Below, in pieces: positions 11,479 to 21,891 of a stretch of 64,000 bases of DNA. Made by a program: the position numbers and the translations under genes. Origin of the DNA: Limnomonas spitsbergensis (taxonomy: Eukaryota > Chlorophyta > Chlorophyceae > Chlamydomonadales); NCBI GenBank assembly GCA_037349105.1, contig JAYJMM010000041.1, forward strand, positions 6,570,501 through 6,634,500, given 5' to 3'. Positions within the stretch are counted from its first letter, which is position 1. Every line of letters starts with the position of its first letter. Under the pieces are notes generated by a model, which ran no database searches, was not told where the DNA came from, and saw only the letters and a program-made list of their open reading frames with translations.

Positions 11479-11645
11479 GATCGAAACCAGAAGGCCATCA
11501 CATGAGATCGAAATAAGAACGTATGTCAGAAAGATATCGAAATAAGAGGGCTGACCTCATGAGAGATCGAAACCAGAAGGCCATCACATGAGATCGAAAT
11601 AAGAAACCAAGTCTGAAGAGATATCAAAATAAGAGAGCAGACCCT
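11479..11645. repeat. 86-bp direct repeat, two copies
   Basis: Copies begin at 11479 and 11565 with GATCGAAACCAGAAGGCCAT and contain ATGAGATCGAAATAAGAA. The second copy is slightly diverged at its end. Confidence 0.9.
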
Positions 11646-13355
11646 GTGACATCTTCAGCCATTACGCCAGACCTCGAACGTGCAGCCTCTTTACGAACAG
11701 CGCTTGAAAGGTCAGGTCTTGTACCGGTGCGTTAAAAATGCGGTACCTTTTGTACCAGACGTCCAATGAAAGAACGGCGACAGGCGGTGGCGACAGGGGC
11801 CTCGAGGACAGCGATTTTCGATCTTGTTAATATTTACATATTCGCACCCCTCACCCCAAATAATAAATATTTGATGTATCCCGCGGCAGGGAAGGGCCGG
11901 GGGGTAGCCAAGTGGCCGGTTTTCGCCGGGAAGGGTCTTTTTTTTGCCCGGCCCAGGCCGGGCGGGGGTCTAAAATTGGCCGGCGGTATGGACGGAATTT
12001 CCCCCCCACAATTTTTCTACAATTTTTCTAGCGTAGGATCCGCTGCTTTACAGCTTTCTTTGCTGGCATCTCCGCACACCGCCCAGTCCTTATGCTGAGG
12101 ATGAACTAGCCATGAGGCGAGGAGCTTGTCGGTAGCAGGTGGCTCGGTCGGCCCCCTATTCGACTGCATTCGAGATAAGAGACAAACGCGATTATTATTT
12201 ATGAGCGATACTTCAATGCCTCTTCGAACACAGTCGTTGATTGCGAGCTGCGGGGGCATATTCCGGCGGTGCAGGCTGTTGAGCTGCAGGGCGCGTTAGC
12301 CATGACAAGAGGTTTACCCTTGCTCGCTTCGCGGGAGGTGGGGGCGGTGCAGTGGCCTCTTAGAGTACTTCGACATCTTCGACCGCGTCATCACAACGTA
12401 TTTCAAAGTCGCTATCATCGTCTATTTCATTCATTTCGAGGGAAGTTCTTGCCGGGAGACTGTGAGGGAATTTAAAATACCTCCGGCTGACGCCGGGGGC
12501 GTAGTCAGCCAAACCCCCATTTCGCCGGGGTTTGCCGGAAGGGGTTTCGCTGGCTCACCGGCAGAAATGGGCCGAAGGCGCCGGGCCCGGCGTCCCTTCC
12601 CTGTCCCGCGGGCATAACCCTCACTCCCAAACAACATTAATTTTGAGGGAAGGCTACCCGAATCTACGTTAATTATTTACTTGAACATCTTTCAATGATA
12701 TTTTTAAATCATGGGGGCATTGAAGCATTCCCCAGTTTGTGAATATATATATCGGCACAACGACATTTGATAAATAGCTGAAACTGTTGCTACGCGAATT
12801 CGCCCCAAGCAGCCCCGAAAGTTACTGCACTTCCGCCACATCACGGCCTGTGGGGGACCTTGTGCAGCAAGGGTGCCTGCTGATCCAACCACCGGCCGTG
12901 GGCCGGTCATGGTTCGGTCCCCGTGGGCTCATTGGGCCCCCCCAAAGGTGGCTGTTGTGGGCACTCAATTTACCAACATCGATGAAGTTCCCCAGGAATC
13001 ACAGGAATTTCCACACAAGTTCAAAACGCAGGCCTTGGAGTGTTTGGAGCAGGTTCTGAAAGAAGGTGTTGGTGTGAAGGTGTTATAGACGAAGACGTGG
13101 GCATCAGGGCACGTCAGAAAAAGGGAAATGGCATAGGTGCATGGGTTGGAATTTTACAAGGAGGTGGAGGAAGAAAGATAGATGATTTTCTAATAGGGTC
13201 CCAACGCACTTAGCTACGGGACACGAGGCCTTGGCTGCTTCATCGATTCTCAGGCCCAAATTGACAGCAAACAAACCAGGAACTTTTCAGGTGTAAAACC
13301 GTAATCCCGCTTAGACTCCGTGCACCCTGCCGGATATCAGTTTTATGTGCGTGCC
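11646..13355. other. Intergenic; GC-rich palindromic blocks
   Basis: Two G+C-rich blocks (about 11880-11990 and 12480-12615) contain related CCGG-rich palindromic words and an inverted match (CGGCAGGGAAGGGCC versus TCCCTTCCCTGTCCCGCGG). They may be ends of a decayed inverted-repeat element, but the arms are too diverged to delimit. A plus-strand frame at 12949-13088 (ALECLEQVLKEGVG), ending in TAG, may be a stray exon. Confidence 0.3.
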
Positions 13356-13369
13356 CTATGGAGTCCAGA

Positions 13370-13755
13370 AAACCTCAACCTTAACCCATAGGGCATGCTG
13401 CATGTTCACGTGAAGGAGCCTCAAACCCGTAACCTGCAACCAAACTCCTTGGGACAGTGCTGAAGGAACCTCTTTAGGCGCCTTGAACTCAACACCGGAC
13501 ACCTTAAACCCATGCGACATTGCTGCATGATCACCTTGAGCAACGTTAAACACTGAACCATTATCTCAATGCGATATGGCTTTTGTTGACACAGAGGAAT
13601 CTTGCACCCTACATCTTAACCCCTGAGGTTTGGCTGCATTGTCATCTTGAGGAACATCACACCCTGAACCTTAACCTCTGAGGTATAGCTGCATGTCCAC
13701 CTTGAGCAGCCTTGGAGCCTACACCTTAGCCCCTGAGGTATAGCTGCATGCTCAC
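13370..13755 (-). repeat. ~62-bp array of donor-junction copies
   Basis: About six degenerate copies extend from the donor of the minus-strand exon 13756-13826 into its intron. Read on the minus strand, each holds a version of CTCAAGGTGAGCATGCAGC, that is, exon end plus 5' splice site plus early intron, followed by TATACCTCAGGGGCTAAGGT. Donor dinucleotides are intact in several copies and mutated in others. Confidence 0.75.
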
Positions 13756-13826
13756 CTTGAGGAGCCTTGAAGCTAGCTGCCAAGCGCCGGCTCTGGCTTT
13801 TCTCAATCGCTCTGGCTTTCATCTCC
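13756..13826 (-). CDS. Isolated exon of unknown minus-strand gene
   Basis: 71 bp between an acceptor (CATGCGTAG) and a consensus donor (CTCAAG/GTGAGC). One frame gives a basic helix (EMKARAIEKSQSRRL) followed by AASFKAPQ, and it is open throughout. It is supported as an exon mainly because both its junctions are duplicated outward, as for the confirmed exons of other genes here: ~6 donor copies at 13370-13755 and an acceptor copy at 13935-13970. The function is unknown. It may belong with the ORF starting at 15004. Confidence 0.45.
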
Positions 13827-13929
13827 CTACGCATGCAGCACACAAGATTCAGCATGCAACAAGTGTCATGCAAGGAGGGCGGGTAAGGACCATGCACCTG
13901 CTCAGGCGTTCTCCAAACACCCTAGCCCT

Positions 13930-13975
13930 GGCGTCCCTATGCAGGAAGCGCACGGAATTCTGCATGCAGGTAAAG
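13930..13975 (-). repeat. Acceptor-junction copy
   Basis: On the minus strand this reads CATGCAGAATTC, then CTTCCTGCATAGGGACGCC, matching the real acceptor region of the 13826 exon (CATGCTGAATCTTG, CTGCATGCGTAGGGAGATG). It is a diverged echo. Confidence 0.55.
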
Positions 13976-14432
13976 CGCGCTAGGAGGGTGGATCATAGTA
14001 CCGGGGCATGACGTGTGAAGCAGCCTGCATGTGTGTTTTTGTGTGACCTGCTTTGAGTCCCTGACTATGAAACACAAATAATAATGAACAAGAATGGCGA
14101 GATATGAAAAAACAGGGTGTAGGACATTACTGTAGACGCTCATTGCCTCCGCAAGCAATTGATGTCTTTTTGCCGTCGCGCCTAGGGAAAACCCCAACTT
14201 TGGTGGAAAACGCCAATTTTGGGACGTCAAAAAAAGTTCTCCAGTGAAGCACGCTTTAGCTAAAAAATATATTTCTTTCTCGTTCGCGGAGGCAAAGCAA
14301 GTCTACGGTAGATGGTGTAAACAAGAGCAATGGGCTGGTGGGATACAAAAACGTACGATTGAGCATGCAACGGAAATGTGCCTACAGGGCATGCAAGATT
14401 GTCATGGCCTCATGGGGCATGGCACGCATGGG

Positions 14433-14750
14433 GACCTGCGCAGCATGCATGCATGGGGAGCAGCGCAGCATGCATGCATGGAGAGCAGCGCAGCATGCAT
14501 GCATGGAGAGCAGCGCAGCATGCATGCATGGAGAGCAGCGCAGCATGCATGAATGGAGAGCAGCGCAGCATGCATGCATGGGGAGCAGCGCAGCATGCAT
14601 GCATGGGGAGCTGCGAAGCATGCATGCATGGGGAGCAGCGTAGCATTCATGCATGGGGAGCAGCGGAGCATGCACGTATTGGGAGCAGCGCAGCATTCAT
14701 GCATGGGGAGCAGCGGAGCATGCACGTATTGGGAGCAGCGCAGCATGTAT
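14433..14750. repeat. 25-bp minisatellite rich in GCATGCATGC
   Basis: About 13 copies of a 25-bp unit (CAGCGCAGCATGCATGCATG plus GAGAG). The period is not a multiple of three and few stops occur, so overlapping frames on both strands stay open; none is a gene. The repeated ATGCAT palindromes can form small hairpins. Confidence 0.9.
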
Positions 14751-14767
14751 GTATGCAAGCTTGCAAC

Positions 14768-15004
14768 CTACTTAAGCCATGCATCAGTTTCTGACATCTG
14801 TGCATTCAAGGCTGAGAGGCCGGAGAGCGAAGGGCCAGGCTGCGAGCGTGGCACGGAAGCCCTGGGTGCTGTGGCTGCTGAAGCAGCTCTGCGAGGCTCC
14901 TCTTGAACGCCGATCTGTCTAGTATTTTTCGACTTCTGACTTTCAGCTGTTTCTAACAGCCGGCTGGAGGTAGATGGCAGGGTATTGCTGACTGTGATGC
15001 TCAT
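14768..15004 (-). CDS. Possible first exon of minus-strand gene
   Basis: An ATG at 15004 opens a 78-codon frame with Ser/Thr-rich low-complexity composition (MSITVSNTLPSTSSRLLE, then EEPRRAASAATAP). It faces away from NECAP, as expected for a divergent pair. I could not fix a donor before the in-frame stop. It may be the start of the gene holding the exon at 13756-13826. Confidence 0.3.
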   Translation of the reverse strand: MSITVSNTLPSTSSRLLETAESQKSKNTRQIGVQEEPRRAASAATAPRASVPRSQPGPSLSGLSALNAQMSETDAWLK

Positions 15005-15534
15005 CGTTGTTCTTGTCGTTGCAGCAGTTCCGCACCCTCCCAGGAGCTTTTTATCCCGGAAGGGCAGGCAGTCGCAAGAATTTTGGATACCGTCGACCCT
15101 TCAAAGAAATTTGTCCCTCAAGCAGCGTGAGCGTCTCAAGGGCGGGCGAGTCAGAGCAGCTGACTTCGAATCATCGACATTGACTCAGCACTAGCGGGTC
15201 AGAAATGTTGGCAGTGATCGAAACTATTCCTACAAATTGCAAATTGGGTCCGAGACGGTAATCGGTAGCGGTGATCGGTGATCGGTAGCAGGGGGATCGG
15301 TAGTCGGACTGTGCCCTGTCCAATCATGCCGTACGGTTTGCCAGCTCCAAAACAAGTTTTGTGTACCCATAGCCCATTTATGATTACGGTACCCCTTGAC
15401 GACCCTCCTTAACCACCAGTTTTTTTGTCTCCCGGTGTACGGCATTTAAAATCCCGTATTCCTCAAGCCCCTCAGGCGTTTTCTTTCTTTCATTCAAGGA
15501 GACGTCTTATTTTTCAAATTCTGCGTTTACTAGT
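15005..15534. promoter_or_regulatory. Probable divergent intergenic region upstream of NECAP
   Basis: A 530-bp gap lies between the NECAP start and the possible minus-strand start at 15004. It contains a short direct reiteration of GGTGATCGGT/ATCGGTAG at 15257-15310 and a CATTTAAAATCC stretch near 15442 that could act as a weak TATA-like element ~90 bp before the ATG. No motif was verified. Confidence 0.3.
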
Positions 15535-18158
15535 ATGGCTGACGATGAGATAGAGCAGACTCTGCATATAGCGAAGGTGGTTCAGGTTTACCGCATCCCT
15601 CTGAGAGGTCCCACTGGCCACGTCAGCGGAGAGTGGAAGGTGACGGATAAACGTAGGTCTCGGATCATTTTTTCGAGCAGTTGAGCAGTTTATCCTAATC
15701 TTGAGATCTTTACCATAATCCCTTCCCGGGCTTTCATGCAGTTTTTTGAAAAAATGCTACCAGACATGCCGTTCTGAATACTTGGCCATGTGACTTTTCC
15801 ACTGGCTTGCATGCAGTTGTTGAGTTTTTGACCATGTGACCCGTCCCCTGGGCCCGGGCTGACATGCAGTGTTTAAAAGTTCTTGACCATGCGACCTTCC
15901 CACTGGATCACATGCAGTTTTTGAAATCTGCACCACGTGAACCTTCCCCTCATCTGGCTCGCTGCCATGCAGTTTTTGAAGGGCGCCTGCGGATTGTCTC
16001 CAAAGGCGCGAACTGCGAAATCCGCTTTGAGGATGTCAGCAGCAGCACAGGCGAGCTGTTTGCCAGCGCTCCGATCCCTTACGGAAAGCGCACAACGTAC
16101 GTCGAGACGGCCATAGACTCCTCGCGTAACTTTGTAGTCCGTGTAGAGGACGCCCAGTCCAAGCAGCATGCCTTCCTGGGAATGAGCTTCACGGAGCGGT
16201 CTGATTCCTTCGATTTTAACGAGGCCTTGGTGCGCGTGCATGGCATGCATGGGGATGTGCATCAAGATGGGATCCGATTTTCTCGATTTCAATGAGGCCT
16301 TAGGGCGCACGCATGGCATGCATGGCGATGAGCTTCACGGAGCGATCCGCTTCGTTGATTTCAACGAGGCCTTGGTGCCCTCGCACGGCATGCTTGGGCC
16401 ATGGGCATGAGCATCATGGAGCCATCTGATTTTTGTGATTTCAGCGAGGCTTGGTCACACGCATGGGGATGAGCTTCACGGAGTGGTCAGACTCGTTCGA
16501 TTTCAACGAGGCTATGGGCGCTCGCTCCGCACGCATGGCATGCATAGGCATGGAAAATTGCTTGAACAAAATGCAAACCTATTGAGCTGCTTAGATTTAA
16601 GCCCTGACTCTAGATTCCAACAATGATTTCAGGTCCTAGTACTCTATTTTGAATCTGCTCACATGCCCGAGCCGTTCCCCATGCTTTAACCCCGCAGCTG
16701 AGGCATGAGAAGCACGTGGAAAGGGAGCGGGCTGCGCAGACTCTTTCGGGTTCATCGCCTCCCGCGGCGGCTGGCAGCAGCGGCAGCAGCAGCGGCGGCC
16801 GGACCTCTGCTGCTGAAGCGGCGGTGATGCAGGACGTCAAGGCGTTGTACGCCAGCCATGAGGAGTACAGCCTGAAGGAGGGCCAGACGATCAGGCGAGC
16901 GGTTCGGAGCCGTCCTTGTGCAGGATAATCGCCCTGATTGAGAGCGGGCGCCGATGTGGAAGGGGTAGATGGGGTAGACAGCGGTAGACGGGGTTGGATT
17001 GGCCCCTCAAACTTGGCATCCGGATTCTAGAAGGCCCTTATAATAAGGATGTAGTACTGCTAATTTATCCCCATTGACTCACGCAACCTTTGACACCTGC
17101 TCCTCCTTTTCAAACCTTTGGCATTTACTCCTCCCCCCTGAGATAAAGCTCCGGTTTGGAAGAGGGTAGGTGCTACAACGGTGTACTGCTAGTTCATCTC
17201 CGTCTACTCACGCCACCTTGACCATGCCATCTAGTCCTCCCCATTGGCATCCAATCCTCCCCCTTGATACCCACGCTTCCTGTTCTCAGGGTGAACCTGC
17301 AGAAGAAAGCTCCGAAACCCGGGGGGCTCATGTCCTCCGCACCGGGCGCCATGGCTTTCGGCTTGCCGCTCCCTAAACCTGCTGTCTCTCCAGCGTTTGG
17401 CATCGCGCCACCGCCGCCGTCCTCCGTCTCGTCTCCAGCGTTCGGCCTAGCGCCGCCGCCGCCGCCACTTTCCTCCTCCTCGACCGCAAGTGCGCCCGTG
17501 CTGCAGCCGCCGCCAGCGCAGCAACACCAGGTGCTGTGCTCACATACTGACATGCATGCATGCTTTGGTTTGCAGTACTGTAAGTGTTTAGGATGAAATC
17601 CTAAGGGTGCAGGGTTTCGTTAAAAAGTCAAACCCAATATTCTTACCTGCGGCGCGCCCCTGCTACCGTCCCCCATTGGCTGCGATAGAAGCTGAAGGGT
17701 GTAGGGTGAATGATTTTTAATCCTTAACCTTCAACCCTATTCCTACCTGTGGCGCATCCCTGCCATCGCCCCCCGTTGGCTGCGATAGAAACGTTACAGG
17801 CTGCTCCGCCAGCTGCACAGGAAAAAAAATTGTAGTGTTTTAAACCCTAAACCCTGTTCTTACATGCAGGACCCCTGCCACCTCCTTCGTTGACTGTGAT
17901 AGAAATTTTTGGGGGTAGGGTCACAGGGTAGGGTGTAGGTTTTTACATAAAACCCTTTTCCTACCTGTGGCACTCCCCTGCCACCGCCCCCCTTGGCTGC
18001 AATTGAAACATTCAGATGTAGAGTGCAGTGTTCTAAACCCTTAGCCCTAAACCCTTTTCCTATCTGTGGCACTCCCCTGCCACGGCTCCCCATCGGCTGC
18101 GATTGAAATGAAAGGCATGCCCTGCTTTTCCTCCCTCCAGGTGTTTGACTTATTGTGA
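15535..18158 (+). CDS. NECAP: NECAP-like adaptin-ear-binding coat-associated protein
   Basis: Five exons keep phase: 15535-15652, 15973-16229, 16698-16894, 17290-17530 and 18141-18158. They give 276 residues, the usual NECAP length. NECAPs bind AP-2 and clathrin adaptors at the plasma membrane through an N-terminal PH-like (PHear) domain. Family signatures: VYRIPLRGPTG, GRLRIVSKG, CEIRFED, TGELFASAPI, KRTTYVET, SSRNFVVRVED, HAFLGMSF, RSDSFDFNEAL, then RHEKHVERE and EEYSLKEGQTI. The C-terminal part is Pro/Ser-rich, as in relatives, and ends VFDLL from an 18-bp last exon; a D-L-L end resembles adaptor-binding tails. Intron 3 starts with GC (CAG/GCGAGC), the only donor that restores TIRVNLQKK. 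Introns 1 and 2 contain arrays copying the junctions of exon 2. The family is secure; the micro-exon is less so. Confidence 0.88.
15735..15972 (+). repeat. Tandem copies of NECAP exon 2 acceptor
   Basis: Five CATGCAG-T(T) acceptor-like sites occur at about 15735, 15809, 15862, 15910 and 15966, spaced 48-74 bp. The last is the real acceptor. Copies share GACCATGTGACC/TTCCC, a C/T-rich stretch, then CATGCAGTTTTTGAA, so the unit includes the 3' splice site and the first bases of exon 2. Only the last copy continues into coding sequence. Confidence 0.85.
16182..16550 (+). repeat. Tandem copies of NECAP exon 2 donor junction
   Basis: A ~73-bp unit starts inside exon 2 (ATGAGCTTCACGGAGCGGTC, then TTCGATTTTAACGAGGCC), crosses the donor (TTG/GTGCGC) and includes early intron (GCATGGCATGCATGG). 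It is repeated about five times, at roughly 16182, 16257, 16328, 16408 and 16468, with growing divergence. The first copy is the exon itself. Several copies retain the exonic coding words but not a usable GT. Confidence 0.88.
17600..18110. repeat. ~105-bp tandem repeat in NECAP intron 4
   Basis: Five degenerate units, marked by GGCTGCGATAGAA or GGCTGCGATTGAA at about 17680, 17780, 17892, 17995 and 18090. Each holds a CCTACCTGTGGC / CCCCTGCCACCGCCCCCC block and a CCCTAAACCC-type telomere-like stretch. Confidence 0.85.
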
Positions 18159-18474
18159 AAAATAAGGCCTCCACCAGCTGGTGCGTTCAAAGGCACGTGG
18201 TGTTTGTCTTTCGTGGCTCAGCCCCACAGCTCAGCTATGGTTCAGCTCCCAACTGGCCTCAAGCCAGAGGTCTCATGCAAGGCCTGCCATGCTGGTTGAG
18301 GCTGATTAGGTTTGGTCCCCATCAGGCTTTGCAATTGCAACAGACAAAGATGGTTTCGTAGCCGAGAAGGAGAGGGAAAAACCCAATGTCATGTCATTAC
18401 ATGGTATGCTACCCAGCGCACCTCTAGGTTATGACAGCTGCACTCGGGAGAGCCTGCATGGTCCCCTGCTTAAA

Positions 18475-18610
18475 ACGCTGGGCCCTGCAGAACGCTCGGC
18501 CGCATGGGGCTGGTAGGGGATGAGCATTTAGCAACCTCAAGTCCATCCACCGTGCTCAGCCAGAACCATGGTGCAGCCATGCCACTCTAGATCATTCCCA
18601 TGTGAGGGCC
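18475..18610 (+). repeat. Interspersed repeat family A, diverged copy
   Basis: It shares ordered blocks with 2683-2836: CGCTGGGCCCTGCAGAACGC, TCGGCCGCATGGGG, CTGGTAGGGGATGA, ATGGTGCAGCCATGCC and CCCATGTGAGG. Confidence 0.65.
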
Positions 18611-20405
18611 TCAGAACCTCTGCCGGCTCGTTCAGGAGGTGTAGACCTAACTGATGATACGGCGACGGATTGTTTGGGAGAGGCAGCCAGCTCCTGTGAT
18701 TCATTTAGGCGTGGTTTGTGCCTGGACACAGCTTTCGAGAACTCAACTGCCCTGAAGATCAGCACATCTCGTTTGTGGTATGCAGTCAAGGTGCTACTGG
18801 TTGTCATTTCCGCGGACTTCAGTTGTCATGACACAGGATTATTCAATGAGCACCATTACTCCTCAGTGATCGAATTTCAACAAGTGATTTGATGTCCACA
18901 AGAGTAGGCCTCCATATTTCCCTTAAAACTGACTGTTTTCTGTTAGTTGGTTGACATACCGGTTTGCAGAGGAAATCTGTCTTGTGCATTATATGCCCGT
19001 TACACGCTTCGTAACATGATCCTGCCCACTTTTGTCCCTTAAAATCCCCAGCTCCTGCGTCCTCCTCGATCACCCGACGTGAGCCCTTGTCCACACCCAT
19101 AGGTGTTCGTCAGGTAATTCCTGCCGTAGTTCCTTACAAGTCACGCTTTTTAGCGTCTTCTCTCTTTCTTTTGGGGACCTGCTTACGAGGGCTCGGTCAC
19201 ATGTTGGCATCCAACGGTCTGGTTGAAAACTCGAGTCTCATGCATCGTGCGTTATAAGTATTCGATGCTTAGCTGGATTCGATATTTCTCGAAATCTCAC
19301 TGGCCGCGATTTCTTGTCGTTTGATGGCAGTAGAAAGATTCGCCATAATTTAATTTACTCCCGTGTGATGTGAAATGGAGCGGAAGGGATAACAGGGGGG
19401 CTAAAATAGGTAGGTAGGTGACGAAGCCAAAGATCTTTTCTTCTCCTTTTGAAACACAAATGTGTGGGTTGCATCACCGTACCATCGTTTTAGTCTGATT
19501 TGTTTTTCATGTTTTTTCGAAAGAAACGAATCGTAAAAATCAATAGCTTCGGGCACAAAAGAATAGAAACAAACAATATTAAAGAGTTTCGGGTACCACC
19601 AGGGTTTTCACCCATTGTTCGCCCTCATTCTCCCGCCTGTAAGGTCTAGTATCTATTCTGAAAGAGGAGGCATTTATTATTATTTTAATCATTTCATGGA
19701 GCAAAGGCAAAGCAACCCGACGGGGCGCCTGCGGAGGACGGACTCATACAAAAAGCAATGGAGATCACAACTGTCATCGCTCCCCCCCACCCTCCTCGCC
19801 CCTTCCTGCTCTTCCCCGCCTGCTCCTACCGCATCCTTTCTTAGAAGAAGAAGCGAGTGTCTCGGGACAAATCGACTCGTGCCAGTGCATCTGAGGGGGA
19901 TGGGCCACTAACTATGACTGAGGGGCAACGTAGATGCAAGCTTTGCTTATTGGCTTTCCATGGGCTTTTCTAGGACTTTGTATGGCTTTCATAGGCATTT
20001 CAGGGGCATCTATGACATTTGAGGGAGGAACCAAATTTTAGCAAACCGGTATTACCTGCGTATTATTTTCTTGGTAAAACAAACGTGTAAAAAACAATCG
20101 TTTCAGCTACCAAATTAGAAACCAACCCATAAACCAATCAACAAAAGTGGATATTTTCGGGTATCTAACCAAAAATCAACTTGAAAAATAAATCAGAGTA
20201 ACATTACGGTACCTTGCGTGACTTACCAGGTATCGATCTCCTTTAAAAACGTACTTTTACTCTTCAACGTTTCAGTCAAAGGACATGGCATTGGAAAGTT
20301 AGTGACATCAGTATTTTTTCGAAGTCGCCCAGCTTTGAAGAGAGGAGCGTATGCCATTAGATCCCCGCATTCCTTGTAATTCCGATCCCGCCAAGTGTCT
20401 AGCAG
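18611..20405. other. No recognisable gene; one interspersed repeat
   Basis: A block at about 19105-19195 (GGTAATTCCTGCCGTAGTTC, CTTTTTAGCG, TCTTTCTTTT) recurs at 30000-30090 upstream of the monooxygenase gene, so it is an interspersed element (family E). The rest is AT-rich with no coding signal I trust. Confidence 0.4.
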
Positions 20406-21891
20406 AGGGCCTCCGTGGAGGCGGGGTTGTTGCAGGCGAGGTTGGACAAGTCGCTGCTGCAGCCCATCCTGAGGCGCGATTATCTGAAGCTGCAGGTCCT
20501 AGTTTACTGGTATGAAACGTGCATGAACCTTGGCCGACTACAAGATCATTCACTGCATTTTGGTGTGCAGTTTCACTCATATGCACAGCGTTGAGCCAAC
20601 CAACACAGCATCCCACCCTTTTGGGCAAAATCTTACATGCATTCGCAGCTTCCACCAGCACTGGCAGCCCCAGAATGCATGCCCAGCCCCCGGCATGCAT
20701 GCACGTTACCCCGCCCGCATGCATGCACTACCCCCCGGCCACATGCGCACCGCTTGCATGCACAGCTCCCACCTACATGGCTACATGCACACTGCCTACA
20801 TGCACACACCCCTGCCCACATACACAGGATCCCGCCTGCTTGCGGAGCACCCCACACGCCTGCGTAGTCCTTGCATTCACAGGTCCCTGCCTGCATTCAC
20901 AGCATGTAGCCGCGTTCACAACCCTCCGCATGCATTCTAAGCTCCTTCACCCATGCAAACACCCGCTAGTATGCACAGTACCCCCGCTTGAAAACATAGC
21001 CGCCTGCCAATATGCTCTGCGCCTCGCCCGCATAAACGGTCCCTCCAACCACATGAGCCATCCCCTACCCGCGTGCACATTCCCCCCCCCCATGCACATT
21101 TCCCACACGCCCACACGGCCCCCGAAACCCCATCCGCTTTCACTGTTACCCACCCATAGGCACAGCCCGTATGCACAGACCCCCACTTGTATGCACTGTC
21201 ACCCCCATCGCCCGCATGGCCCCCCATCCCCCATAAGCTTACACTGTTACCCACCGGTAGGCACTGCCCGTATGCACAGGCCCATACCTGTATGCACTGG
21301 TCCCGCCCATATGGGCGGCTCTCCGCCCGTATGCACAGCCCCCCGCCCGCATTTACCGTTCCCGATCCGTAAGCTATACTCCCGCCAACATGCGCAGACT
21401 CCCGTCCGCATGCACATTCCCCACCTGCCCACACAGTCCACCTGCGTTAATTGTTAACAGCGCCCTGTCATTCGTGCAGCTGTCCATCTGCATTTACTGC
21501 CTTACGGCCGTATGTTAGTACAGCCTGCCCGGAAGCACAGCCCCCGTCCGTATGCGCACAGCCCGTATGCATATTGCATAGCCCATGGCCAGCATGCACA
21601 GACCCCAGCCGGCATGCACATGCCCGGCCTGCATTCACAGCCCCCTGCCCGTATGCACCGCCCACCGACCAGTATGGACAGCCCCTGGCCGCCTTCAAGG
21701 CCCCCCCCCGGATTCGCTGTAACCCTCCTGCGTGGGTCACTGCATTCGGGCGGGGAATGTGCATTGGGGCGGAAATGTGCATCACAGCGACCCGTCCTCA
21801 TGTGCATCGACTGTCGGCATGTGCATGCCCCTTCTTGCAGCTGTTAGCGAGGCAAACAATATCGGGTTGGACGTTAACGAGGGCAGACTGA
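20406..21891 (+). CDS. Possible two-exon fragment, unknown protein
   Basis: 20406-20495 (acceptor GTCTAGCAG, donor CAG/GTCCTA) encodes a coding-like helix (LLQARLDKSLLQPILRR, DYLKLQ). The next good acceptor is CTTCTTGCAG at 21840, after which the same phase reads LLARQTISGWTLTRAD and a TGA ending at 21891. Between them lies a 1.2-kb minisatellite intron. The first exon is fairly convincing. The joining and the second exon are tentative. I do not recognise the family. Confidence 0.35.
20640..21830. repeat. ~20-bp degenerate minisatellite
   Basis: About 1.2 kb built from diverged units of the form CCCGCCCGTATGCACAG (C/T-rich linker plus GCATGCAC or GTATGCAC). It keeps long frames open on both strands, but their translations are Cys/His/Pro-rich repetition. 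It probably fills the intron of the preceding putative gene. Confidence 0.85.

Noticed and set aside
14244..14906. Several overlapping ORFs rich in Met-His-Ala-Trp or Ala-Cys-Met-His
   Set aside because: They are produced by the 25-bp repeat in shifting frames on both strands.
20519..21457. A 312-codon Cys/His/Pro-rich ORF
   Set aside because: It is a read-through of a degenerate ~20-bp minisatellite, with equally long frames on the other strand.
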